Notes under the pieces: model-generated
Database searches by the model: none
Seen by the model: the letters and a program-made list of their open reading frames with translations, nothing else
What the model was told of the DNA's origin: nothing
NCBI GenBank assembly: GCA_019459055.1
Contig: JAIBEI010000050.1
Coordinates: 1-64,000 of the forward strand
DNA from: Thiobacillus sp.
GTDB lineage: Bacteria > Pseudomonadota > Gammaproteobacteria > Burkholderiales > Thiobacillaceae
Length of the DNA: 64,000 nt
Direction of reading: 5' to 3'
Made by a program: the position numbers and the translations under genes
Shown here: positions 38,562 to 48,419 of the stretch, piece after piece
How the letters are laid out: the number at the start of each line of letters is the position of its first letter
How positions within the stretch are numbered: position 1 is the first letter of the stretch

Positions 38562-39553
38562 CAAGCCGCCGCGCGGACGTATCGCGCGCCGCACTGCTTG
38601 AAGCGGCGGGTGCTGAACAGCACTTCGCTGGCGACGTGCTGCAGGCCACAGCCCTGGCGCATGGCCTCGACGCGCGCCAGCACTTCGGCGCGGTCATGGC
38701 CGTGAATCATGCAGAACAGGTTGTAGCGCCAGCCCGGCAGGCGGCGCGGGCGGCGGTAGCACAGGGTGACGTATTCAATGCCGCCCAGGCAGGACCCCAC
38801 GCTGCCCACGTCCTCGTCGGGAATGTCCCACACCACCATGGCGTTGGCGCGATAGCCGAGTTCATGGTGACGCACCACCACCCCCATCCGCTTGATCACG
38901 CCGCAGTCGAGCAGGTTCTGCAGGGCGGCGAGCGCTTCCGCTTCGGACATTCCGGCCTGCGCGCCGGCCGCGGCAAAGGGCCGCCTCACCAGCGGCAGTC
39001 CGGACTGGATCGCCGCGATCAGGTGACGCTCTGCCGGCGTCGGCGCGTAAGACCGGGGAGCGCCTCCGGCGTGGGTCTCGACATGGAGCGCGCGCTTGCT
39101 GCGGACGCCGGTGAGGTCGAAGCCCAGGTCGATGTGGTAATCCTCCACCAGCGGCAGGTACAGCACGCGGCAGCCGGAGCGTTCCTCGATTTCCCGCAGC
39201 ACCCGCTGCAGCGCCAGCTCATCCGGTGCGGCCACCACGAACCAGAGGTTGTAATGATGCTCGCGCTGGTAGTTGTGATTGACCTCGGGATACGCGCTCA
39301 CCATCTGCGCCACACGTTCCAGTTCGCCCTCCGGCACCGCCAGCGCCGCCAGGGTGCTGGCGCCGATGCTGCGCGGCCGGACCACTGCGCCGACCCGGCT
39401 CACCACACCCCGCTCCTGCAGGCGCGCCAGGGTGGTCAGCACGTCCATTTCGGAGACGCCCAGCGCCGCGGCCATGGCGGCGAAGGGCGCGGCCACCAGG
39501 GGAAAATCGTGCTGGTAGTCGTTCAACAGGCGAAACTCCAAGTCGGGGTTCAT
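38561..39553 (-). CDS. nirDL: Fused NirD-NirL siroheme decarboxylase
   Basis: 330-residue protein made of two Lrp/AsnC-type modules. Residues 1-155 are NirD-like (PEVNHNYQREHHYNLWFVVAA) and residues 175-325 NirL-like (VTLCYRRPRRLPGWRYNLFCMIHG). They are joined by a linker rich in Gly, Pro and Arg. In Pseudomonas nirD and nirL are separate genes; fusions are known in other denitrifiers. The ATG overlaps the nirF stop by four bases. Confidence 0.93.
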   Translation of the reverse strand: MNPDLEFRLLNDYQHDFPLVAAPFAAMAAALGVSEMDVLTTLARLQERGVVSRVGAVVRPRSIGASTLAALAVPEGELERVAQMVSAYPEVNHNYQREHHYNLWFVVAAPDELALQRVLREIEERSGCRVLYLPLVEDYHIDLGFDLTGVRSKRALHVETHAGGAPRSYAPTPAERHLIAAIQSGLPLVRRPFAAAGAQAGMSEAEALAALQNLLDCGVIKRMGVVVRHHELGYRANAMVVWDIPDEDVGSVGSCLGGIEYVTLCYRRPRRLPGWRYNLFCMIHGHDRAEVLARVEAMRQGCGLQHVASEVLFSTRRFKQCGARYVRAAA

Positions 39554-40719
39554 AGTCCGGTCCGGTGAGCGCGATGGGTGAAGAAAATGCCGCTCGGGCT
39601 GTCCGCGGGCAGCTCGCCCAGCAGGTCGAAGCGCTCGCTGTCGTAGATCAAAACCTTATGGTCGTCGCGCGCCGACAGCCAGGCGTGCTCGCCGCGCGGG
39701 GTGAATTCGATGTGCAGCACTGCCTTGCCCGGTTTGAAGGTATGCACGACCTTGCGGCTGGGCACATCGATCACCTGCACCGTGTCGTTGTGGGGGAACG
39801 CGAAATTGACCCACACCTGGCGGTTGTCCGGCCGCGCCACCACGAATACCGGCTGGCCGTGCACCGGGATGCGCCCGGCCTCCTTCCAGCTCCCCTGGTC
39901 CACCACCAGCACTTCGTGGCGCCCCACCGCCGGCACCAGCAATTCGTTGCCGGTGGCCGCCCAGCCTTCCAGATGGGGCATCTTGTAGACCGGCAGTTTC
40001 TGCTCGCCGCGGCCATAGCCATCCAGCACTCGCACGACGCCCGCATCGGGGTTCCACAGATCGAGCATGGCGAGACCATCCTCGCCGAACAGGCCCGCCA
40101 GGTAATAGCGCCCGTCGGCGGTGATCATGGCGTCATAGGGTTCCTTTCCGACATGCCGGTACTTGCGCAGCGCAGGCCGGGCGGGCGTCCGGAAATCGCC
40201 CACCCAGATTTCCCCCGCCTCGAACAGGCTCCACACGAAGCGGTTGCCCGGCGCGTCCACCAGGCCGACCACCTTGGACGGCCTGCCGGCCTCGTCCAGC
40301 GCCGGAACGTCGGCCACCAGCTCAAGCGTGGCGGCATCGAACACCTTGATGCCTCCCGGCGTGTAATTCGCCACCGCCACCAGCCGGCCATCCTGGGAGA
40401 TCGCGCCGCCGATGCTGTTGCCGGACTGCATCACCCGCCCGACGATGCGCATGGCCAGCAGGTCCACCTTGGTGAGACCGCCATCGCGACCGAACACGTA
40501 GGCGTAACGGCCGTCGCGGGAATAATTCAGCGAGGCATGCGAGAGGTCGCCCAGGCCCTCCACCTGCCCCAGCACCGAGCGTCCGCTGGTCTCGACAATG
40601 CTCACCCGCCCGGCGCCGCGCTCGATCACGACGCCCAGGTCGCCGGTGCCGCGCAACGGCGCATTGGCGCAGCCTTGCAGGAGAAACAGTGCTGCAAACA
40701 GGCTGGATAGCAGTCGCAT
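39550..40719 (-). CDS. nirF: Heme d1 biosynthesis protein NirF
   Basis: 389-residue lipoprotein (signal MRLLSSLFAALFLLQGC) folded as an eight-bladed propeller related to the NirS d1 domain (GVVIERGAGRVSIVET, FGRDGGLTKVDLL, HIEFTPRGEHAWLSARDD). It binds a d1 intermediate in the periplasm. The ATG overlaps the nirC stop by one base. A 12-codon upstream extension was rejected because it would bury the signal peptide. Confidence 0.95.
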   Translation of the reverse strand: MRLLSSLFAALFLLQGCANAPLRGTGDLGVVIERGAGRVSIVETSGRSVLGQVEGLGDLSHASLNYSRDGRYAYVFGRDGGLTKVDLLAMRIVGRVMQSGNSIGGAISQDGRLVAVANYTPGGIKVFDAATLELVADVPALDEAGRPSKVVGLVDAPGNRFVWSLFEAGEIWVGDFRTPARPALRKYRHVGKEPYDAMITADGRYYLAGLFGEDGLAMLDLWNPDAGVVRVLDGYGRGEQKLPVYKMPHLEGWAATGNELLVPAVGRHEVLVVDQGSWKEAGRIPVHGQPVFVVARPDNRQVWVNFAFPHNDTVQVIDVPSRKVVHTFKPGKAVLHIEFTPRGEHAWLSARDDHKVLIYDSERFDLLGELPADSPSGIFFTHRAHRTGL

Positions 40720-41030
40720 CAAAATTGCCCTTTCAACAGCATCTCGACAATCCATTCTGCCTCGGATTCAGTCAGAAACGGATTCCATGGGGGCATCGCG
40801 GTACCCGGCCGGCCGTACAGGATGGTGGCGACCAGACTTTCCTTCGGTTTGTCATGTAACGCTTCGGGGCGCAACGGCAATCCCAGCCCACCCGCCAAGC
40901 TCATGCCATGACACGAGCCGCAGTCCTGTCGCACCAGGTGGCTGATTTCCTTCTGCCGCGCTTCGGAAGGTTCAGCCGCCAGCGCCAGTCCGGCAGGCAT
41001 GATCAACAGCAGCGCCACGATCAATTTCAA
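40719..41030 (-). CDS. nirC: Periplasmic c-type cytochrome NirC
   Basis: 103-residue monoheme cytochrome. Signal peptide MKLIVALLLIMPAGLALA, heme site C37-G-S-C-H41, distal Met in GTAMPPWNPF. NirC reduces or matures NirS and NirF in other denitrifiers. The start codon is TTG, supported by GGAGGGG a few bases upstream. It lies directly before nirF, as in pseudomonads. Confidence 0.88.
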   Translation of the reverse strand: MKLIVALLLIMPAGLALAAEPSEARQKEISHLVRQDCGSCHGMSLAGGLGLPLRPEALHDKPKESLVATILYGRPGTAMPPWNPFLTESEAEWIVEMLLKGQF

Positions 41031-41045
41031 CCGCCCCTCCCCGGC

Positions 41046-41441
41046 TTATTCAGCCACCTCGATCACCCCGACCATCTCTGGATGAGGGCCGCAGATATAG
41101 GGATAACGACCGGGCTTGTCAAAAGTGCGTTGATAGGTTTCGCCGGGAAAAAGACGGTCGGATTCGAGCATGTTTTCCTGCTCGAACAAAACCGAGTGAT
41201 TGTTACGTTTTTCCCGGTTCACCCAGGTCACGGTCGTGCCGGGTTTGATTCGAAGAACCTGCGGGACAAACAGCATTTTTTCAATCACCACCTCGGCCGG
41301 TTCTGCGCCCGCGGCCGGCAGGATGACCCCCAGGCAGAGGCTGGCCATCAATAGCGGCGCGGCAAGAAAACGGGGGGCGTGCGGCGTGCGCCCCCGTCTT
41401 TGCTGCCGCGTCGAGGCCCAATTGTCGCGAAGAGTCGACAT
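41046..41441 (-). CDS. Cupredoxin (blue copper protein) of the nir cluster
   Basis: 131-residue exported protein with a Tat-like/long signal region (two Arg in QQRRGR, then hydrophobic APLLMASLCLGVILPAAGA). Type 1 copper ligands H82, C117, H120 and M123 are present in NHSV and CGPHPEM. The start is fixed by GGGAGG four bases before the ATG. It occupies the position of nirM, so it is a probable electron donor to NirS. Families: plastocyanin/pseudoazurin-like. Confidence 0.88.
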   Translation of the reverse strand: MSTLRDNWASTRQQRRGRTPHAPRFLAAPLLMASLCLGVILPAAGAEPAEVVIEKMLFVPQVLRIKPGTTVTWVNREKRNNHSVLFEQENMLESDRLFPGETYQRTFDKPGRYPYICGPHPEMVGVIEVAE

Positions 41442-41453
41442 GCTTCCTCCCAT

Positions 41454-42365
41454 TTACTGCTTCGCCGCCGTAATGTCGGCCTTGGCGTCGATCCCCAGGC
41501 TGTAGCCAAACGATACGAGGTGGAAGCGGCCCGCGGCATGGTCGTTATGGATGGCAAAGCCCATGTTGTAGGTCTTGCCGGAAACCAGCGCGATATCGCC
41601 CGTGCCACCAGCCAGCTTGCGGGTGAGGGTCACGGTCCAGGTGTCGCCGTCCTTCTTGCCTTCCGCGCTCACCAGTGCCTTGCCGCCCTCCATCACGCGC
41701 TTGTCGGCCACATGGCCATCCACCGGCTTGGCGCCCTTGCCGCTCTTCCACTGCATCAGGTCGTAAAACTGCCCGTTGGCCAGGGAACCGCCGGTGACAT
41801 ACTTGGTTTTCTTGTCGTCCGCGCCCGGCATGGTGCGCGCATCCGTGTGGCACGTACCCCAACAGCCCGCCGCCACGCCGATTTTCACATCCTTGCCCTT
41901 CGAATCCTTGGCCACCACCTTGCTGTCTTCCAGCATCACGGCAAGCTTGACCGGATTGTCCTTGTCCATTTTCTCGGCGCCGCCCTTGGGCTCTTTCCAG
42001 CTGAAACGCAGGTAGAGGTTGGTGCCATCGTTGGCTGCCTGCACGCTCACCGGGATACTGCCGACATGATTGGCGAGCGGCTTGGGCTCGAGCTTCTCCC
42101 CTTTCAGTATCTTGTCGGTGTCAATGTCGATCTTCTGGGTTTTTTCATCCTCATGGCAGCCGATGCAGGTCTCGCCTTTCGACAAGCCTTTGGCACCACC
42201 GTGCTCGGTCCCCTTCATGATCCATTCGATGCCCGAGGTGCCGGGGTGAAATACCGTCACCTTGCGCGCCTGCGCCTTGCTCCAGTCGGGCGCCGCCAGG
42301 GCGGTCCCGGCCATGCCGGCCAACGCCAAGCCCAGTACGGAAGCTGCAATCGTAGTTTTGTTCAT
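41454..42365 (-). CDS. Cytochrome c with ethylbenzene dehydrogenase-like domain (NirB-position)
   Basis: 303-residue exported protein (signal MNKTTIAASVLGLALAGMAG). An N-terminal CxxCH heme site (CIGCH) is followed by a beta-sandwich related to the gamma subunit of ethylbenzene dehydrogenase/DMSO reductase types (LYLRFSWKEP, YDLMQWKSGKG, HNDHAAGRFH). A second Cys set, CWGTCH, has three residues between the Cys. AGGAG lies six bases before the second ATG, used here. It lies between the tetraheme gene and the cupredoxin, the place of nirB (cytochrome c552) in P. stutzeri. Confidence 0.78.
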   Translation of the reverse strand: MNKTTIAASVLGLALAGMAGTALAAPDWSKAQARKVTVFHPGTSGIEWIMKGTEHGGAKGLSKGETCIGCHEDEKTQKIDIDTDKILKGEKLEPKPLANHVGSIPVSVQAANDGTNLYLRFSWKEPKGGAEKMDKDNPVKLAVMLEDSKVVAKDSKGKDVKIGVAAGCWGTCHTDARTMPGADDKKTKYVTGGSLANGQFYDLMQWKSGKGAKPVDGHVADKRVMEGGKALVSAEGKKDGDTWTVTLTRKLAGGTGDIALVSGKTYNMGFAIHNDHAAGRFHLVSFGYSLGIDAKADITAAKQ

Positions 42366-42420
42366 GTTCATCTCCTGTCGAAATATGTTGTGCGAAACCG
42401 TACATTCCGTCCCGTATCGC

Positions 42421-43008
42421 TTAACCGCCAGCCTCGTCTTCCGTCATTCCCTCTGGTTTCTTGTGGGCGATACCCTTGTGGCAATCGATGCAGGTCATCT
42501 TGTCTTTCTTTGCGTTTTCATGCTGTTTTGCCGCCCTGCTCTTCTGTTTTTCCACGTCCATGCCATCGAATGTGTGGCAATTACGGCACTCGCGCGAGTC
42601 CGAAGCCTTCATCCGCGCCCACTCGCGCCTGGCGAGCGTGAGCCGCTTGGCCTCGAATTTTTCCACAGTGTCGATGGTGCCCATCACCTTGCCATACAAC
42701 TCCTTGCTGGCCTGGATCTTGCGGACCATCTTATGGGTCCAGTCCTGGGGCACGTGGCAGTCGGAGCACACCGCGCGCACGCCCGTGCGATTGGAATAGT
42801 GAATGGTCTTCTTGTATTCTTGATAGACCGTGTTGCGCATTTCGTGACAGGAAATGCAGAAGGGAAGCGTATTGGTGGCTTCCATGCCCGTGTTGAAGCC
42901 GCCCCAGAACAGGATGCCGGCGATGAAGCCGCCTCCCAGCAGGGTCAGAAGTGAAAATTTAACGCTCGGCGAACGCAACTTCGCCCACCACCCTTGCTTT
43001 GCCGCCAT
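42421..43008 (-). CDS. nirT: NapC/NirT-family tetraheme cytochrome c
   Basis: 195-residue membrane-anchored quinol dehydrogenase. It has one N-terminal helix (FSLLTLLGGGFIAGILFWGG) and four heme sites, CISCH, CSDCH, CRNCH and CIDCH. The third lies in the NapC-type spacing after a linker, and an extra C-terminal tail is present. It would take electrons from quinol and pass them to periplasmic carriers for NirS. It lies directly downstream of nirS, as nirT does in P. stutzeri. Confidence 0.93.
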   Translation of the reverse strand: MAAKQGWWAKLRSPSVKFSLLTLLGGGFIAGILFWGGFNTGMEATNTLPFCISCHEMRNTVYQEYKKTIHYSNRTGVRAVCSDCHVPQDWTHKMVRKIQASKELYGKVMGTIDTVEKFEAKRLTLARREWARMKASDSRECRNCHTFDGMDVEKQKSRAAKQHENAKKDKMTCIDCHKGIAHKKPEGMTEDEAGG

Positions 43009-43075
43009 ACGTTTCCCCTCGGCTGAAATTGATGCGGCGGACGGAGGCCGAAACCTCCGCCCGCCGGTTCGGGTT

Positions 43076-45024
<1,949 letters not shown>

Positions 45025-46110
45025 TCAGGCCGCCACGCAGCGCGTCAACGTGTCGCGCAACGTCGCCTCGGGCACATCGCCGGTGACCACCGCCTCGCCG
45101 AGCTTCTTCAGCAGCACGAAGCGCATTTTCCCGCCCTCGACCTTCTTGTCGTGGCCCATGTATTCCAGATAGGTGTCGACACCCAGGTCCGGCGCCACGT
45201 CCGGCAGCCCGGCGGCACGGATCAGGGCGCGGGTGCGCACCACGTCCGCCTCGGATATCCAGCCCAAGCGCTGTGAAGTCTGCGCCGCCATCACCATTCC
45301 GGCCGCCACCGCCTCGCCATGCAACCAGTTGCCGTAGCCCATGCCGGTTTCGATCGCGTGGCCGAAGGTGTGGCCCAGATTGAGAATCGCGCGGATGCCG
45401 CCTTCGCGCTCGTCCTCGCCCACCACCTGCGCCTTGATTTCGCACGAGCGGTAGATTGCGTGGGTGATCGCCGCCGGATCGAGCGCGCGCAGCTTCTCCA
45501 TGTTGGCTTCCAGCCAGGCGAGGAATTCCACGTCCCATATCAGGCCATATTTAATGACTTCGGCCAGCCCCGCCGACAGTTCGCGGGCGGGAAGTGTCTT
45601 CAGCGTGTCGGAATCAGCCAGCACCAGCTTCGGCTGGTAGAACGCGCCGATCATGTTCTTGCCGAGCGGATGGTTGATGCCGGTCTTGCCGCCCACCGAC
45701 GAATCGACCTGCGACAACAGGGTGGTCGGAATCTGGATGAAGGGCACGCCGCGCTGGTAGCTTGCCGCCGCAAACCCGGTCATGTCACCGATCACGCCGC
45801 CGCCCAGCGCGATCAGCGTGGTCTTGCGCTCGGCGCGGTCGGTCAGGAGCGCATCGAAAATCAGGTTCAGCGTTTCCCAGTTCTTGTAGGCCTCGCCGTC
45901 CGGCAGCACCACCTGCGCCACATTCACCCCGCCGCTCTCCAGCGTTGCCGTCAGTTGCGCCAGGTACAACGGCGCCACCGTGGTGTTGGTCACCACCATC
46001 ACACGCTTTTGCACCAGATGCGGCAGGATCAACTCGGCCCGATTCAACAGGCCAGCACCGATGTGGATGGGGTAGGAGCGGTCGCCGAGGTCGACGGTAA
46101 GGGTTTGCAT
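45025..46110 (-). CDS. aroB: 3-dehydroquinate synthase
   Basis: 361-residue NAD- and metal-dependent enzyme of the shikimate pathway. The N-terminus [18 protein letters not shown] is typical; [19 protein letters not shown] binds NAD, and the metal site includes HTFGHAIE. The longest frame adds 32 codons of no similarity. The usual aroK partner is not present beside it; upstream lies the polysaccharide cluster. Confidence 0.96.
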   Translation of the reverse strand: MQTLTVDLGDRSYPIHIGAGLLNRAELILPHLVQKRVMVVTNTTVAPLYLAQLTATLESGGVNVAQVVLPDGEAYKNWETLNLIFDALLTDRAERKTTLIALGGGVIGDMTGFAAASYQRGVPFIQIPTTLLSQVDSSVGGKTGINHPLGKNMIGAFYQPKLVLADSDTLKTLPARELSAGLAEVIKYGLIWDVEFLAWLEANMEKLRALDPAAITHAIYRSCEIKAQVVGEDEREGGIRAILNLGHTFGHAIETGMGYGNWLHGEAVAAGMVMAAQTSQRLGWISEADVVRTRALIRAAGLPDVAPDLGVDTYLEYMGHDKKVEGGKMRFVLLKKLGEAVVTGDVPEATLRDTLTRCVAA

Positions 46111-46136
46111 GAATTTCGGGCGAATGAGCGTGACGG

Positions 46137-46164
46137 TTGATTGTAACCAAAGCTGGACTACTAT
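46137..46164 (+). promoter_or_regulatory. Possible promoter of the polysaccharide cluster
   Basis: TTGATT (46137-46142), 16-base spacer and TACTAT (46159-46164) lie in the divergent gap between aroB and the first glycosyltransferase, about 170 bases before its ATG. Each box deviates from consensus at two positions. Confidence 0.35.
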
Positions 46165-46335
46165 CGCAGTTGCCCCAGTGGACTTGACCGGGAGACGGCT
46201 ACACATTCACGACGGCACCGAAACGACCGGCATCTTCATTCCGCCGCAGTTTGCAGAAAGATTGAGCGGCGATTTCTGCCGTTTCCGGAATGAGGGTGCA
46301 GGCGTAATCGAAGGACAACACAAACAGCCAGACCA

Positions 46336-47298
46336 ATGGACCACTTCGACCCCGCACTGATCTCCGTCGTCATGCCCTGCCACAACGCCGCACCCTATGT
46401 GGGCGAGGCGGTCGCGAGCGTGCTCGGGCAGAGCTACCCGCAGGTGGAACTCATCGTGGTGGACGACGGCTCGACCGATGGCTCGACTGAAATCCTGCAA
46501 CATCTGGCTGCCGAAAATCCCGAGCGCATCACCCTCATCTACCAGAACCGCAGTGGCCCTTTTGCAGCGCGCAATGCAGCGCTCGCCCGCGCCAACGGTA
46601 ACTACATTGCCTTTCTCGACGCCGACGACGCCTGGTACCCAGACACGCTGCGCCTGATGCACGACGCGCTCGAAACGGTTTTTGCCGATGTCGCCTATTG
46701 CGGCTGGCAGGAGGTCGGTGTCGCCGCAATCGACCCGAACCCGCAGATCCCACCCATCCTCGATGCCCGTGAAGCAGCCCACTATTTCCTCGAGCACGAC
46801 CCCTGGCCGCTCCACAACACGCTGATCCGCCGCCCCCTCATCGACGAGCTGCGGGGGTTTTCCGAGCGCGCGCCCACCGCAATGGACCAAGACCTGTGGC
46901 TGCGGGTGCTGGCGCGCCAGCCCCGTCTCGTGCGCGTGCCCGACGTGCTGGCGCTGCATCGCTGCCATCCGCACAGCCATTCCCGCATCCCGCGCTGGCG
47001 ACAGGTGTTCGATGCCGTCGCAGTGCGTCGAGACTTTGCCCGGAGCCATCCCGAACTGATCGCTCCCATCACCCCTGCCCGCCTCAACGAACTGCTCTAC
47101 GACCCCCTGCTGCGCGAGGCCTATCGCTGCCACTGGCGCAATGACACCGAATCCGCCCGCCGGCTGTTCCGCCGTGCATTCCTCAAGGCCGACTGGAAGG
47201 CTGGCGACCTCAAGCACCTCATCGCCAGCCTGTTGCCGGCGCCGCTCTATCGCAACCTGGTGGATTTCGTCACGCGGCGGCGCAGCGTCCGCATCTGA
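46336..47298 (+). CDS. GT2-family glycosyltransferase
   Basis: 320-residue inverting GT-A enzyme. It starts with ISVVMPCHNAAPYVGEAVASV, has VVDDGSTDGS and the DxD-like FLDADDAWYP motif, and the C-terminal basic segment AYRCHWRNDTESARRLFRRAF. It is first in the plus-strand cluster. Sugar and acceptor are not predictable. It shares this layout with the GT2 at 56049-56996, which also has a YCGWQ segment in the middle, suggesting duplication. Confidence 0.88.
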   Translation: MDHFDPALISVVMPCHNAAPYVGEAVASVLGQSYPQVELIVVDDGSTDGSTEILQHLAAENPERITLIYQNRSGPFAARNAALARANGNYIAFLDADDAWYPDTLRLMHDALETVFADVAYCGWQEVGVAAIDPNPQIPPILDAREAAHYFLEHDPWPLHNTLIRRPLIDELRGFSERAPTAMDQDLWLRVLARQPRLVRVPDVLALHRCHPHSHSRIPRWRQVFDAVAVRRDFARSHPELIAPITPARLNELLYDPLLREAYRCHWRNDTESARRLFRRAFLKADWKAGDLKHLIASLLPAPLYRNLVDFVTRRRSVRI

Positions 47299-47319
47299 GG
47301 CGGCGCTACGAGTGCAGTC

Positions 47320-47338
47320 CAACACGTCTGGCGTGTTG
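47320..47338 (+). terminator. Hairpin after the first glycosyltransferase
   Basis: CAACACG / CGTGTTG with a 5-base loop, 22 bases after the stop codon. No U-tract follows. Confidence 0.4.
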
Positions 47339-47406
47339 CCTCTCCCCCATAATGCAATGGGCCATTCCACTGGCACACCCTTTGCTGTTACCTATCGGCA
47401 CATAGA

Positions 47407-47631
47407 ATGAATACCCATGCAACCCAAGATCCCTACCCCGTTTTCCGCGAAGCCTTACCTGACCAACCCATGCTGGGTTGAGGCGATCTTCCCCAGTCTG
47501 GCAAGCTTGATGCGAGCACATACAATCTCGTCATCCTCGACAAATACCCGACAGCCCTGTACGCCGAAGTCGGCCCATTCCTGACCCCATGCTCACCCTC
47601 GCCAAAAACCTCTACGACTACCACGAACTGA
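47407..47631 (+). pseudogene. Broken small gene in front of wzm
   Basis: A reading frame starts at ATG 47407 (MNTHATQDPYPVFREALPD), meets an in-frame TGA at 47479-47481, and continues open with protein-like sequence (SGKLDASTYNLVILDKYPT, ALYAEVGPFLTP) until TGA at 47629. The last 43 bases overlap wzm. The sequence after the TGA does not look random, so this is probably the decayed remnant of a gene lost when the ABC transporter was acquired. The parent family is not recognised. Confidence 0.45.
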
Positions 47632-48407
47632 TGGCCACGCTCGCGTGGAAGAACGTCACCCTGCGCTACAAGCAAGCTTACCTGGGCATCGCCTGGGCCA
47701 TCCTCAAGCCCATCACGCTCATGCTGATCTTCACCCTGGTGAAGAGCTTCGTCGGCATCGAAAGCGGCGAGATTCCCTATCCCATCCTGGTTTTCGCTGC
47801 GCTCATGCCGTGGACCTTCTTCCAGGAATCCACCTCCGATGGGGTAACCAGCGTCGTCGGCAACACCGCGCTGATCAAGAAGATCTATTTCCCGCGGGAA
47901 ATCTTTCCAATCACCTCGGTCCTCACCAAGCTGGTCGAACTGGGCATCAACTTCTTCATCCTGGCGGGGTTGATGGTGTGGTACCAGATGATGCCCAGCA
48001 TCTATATCCTGTGGGTTCCCCTCATCATCGCCTACACCATCCTGGCGGCGCTCACCATCGCCTTCGCCGGTGCGGCCATCAATGTTTATTACCGCGACGT
48101 GGGTGCTGCCCTGCCAGTACTGCTGTCCCTGCTGATGTACGCCTCGCCGGTTATCTACCCGCTGCAACTGGTCAAGGACAAACTGCTGGTGCAACAGGCT
48201 GCAGGCGAGTGGTCCGATATGCTCTATACCCTGTATACCCTCAACCCCCTGGCCGGCATCATTGACGCTTTTCAGAACGTCGTTCTGCGGGGGGCGCCAC
48301 CGGACCTGGACGCCATGATCCCCGGCGCCATCCTGGTCGCCATCCTGCTGCCGCTGAGCTACCTATACTTCAAGCGTGCCGAAAGTTATTTCGCCGACGT
48401 CATCTAA
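47589..48407 (+). CDS. wzm: ABC-2 type polysaccharide exporter permease (Wzm)
   Basis: 272-residue inner-membrane protein with six predicted helices and the family pattern WKNVTLRYKQAYLGIAWAIL. It also has NTALIKKIYFPREIFP and INVYYRDVGAALPVLL. It pairs with the ATPase 12 bases downstream to export a lipid-linked glycan (O-antigen or capsule-like). No ribosome site is obvious before the ATG. Confidence 0.92.
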   Translation: MLTLAKNLYDYHELMATLAWKNVTLRYKQAYLGIAWAILKPITLMLIFTLVKSFVGIESGEIPYPILVFAALMPWTFFQESTSDGVTSVVGNTALIKKIYFPREIFPITSVLTKLVELGINFFILAGLMVWYQMMPSIYILWVPLIIAYTILAALTIAFAGAAINVYYRDVGAALPVLLSLLMYASPVIYPLQLVKDKLLVQQAAGEWSDMLYTLYTLNPLAGIIDAFQNVVLRGAPPDLDAMIPGAILVAILLPLSYLYFKRAESYFADVI

Positions 48408-48419
48408 CCCATAAAAATC

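Noticed and set aside
46109-46360. 83-codon ORF in front of the first glycosyltransferase gene
   Set aside because: It overlaps the aroB start and the GT start, has no SD, and shows no recognisable domain; likely a chance frame in GC-rich DNA.
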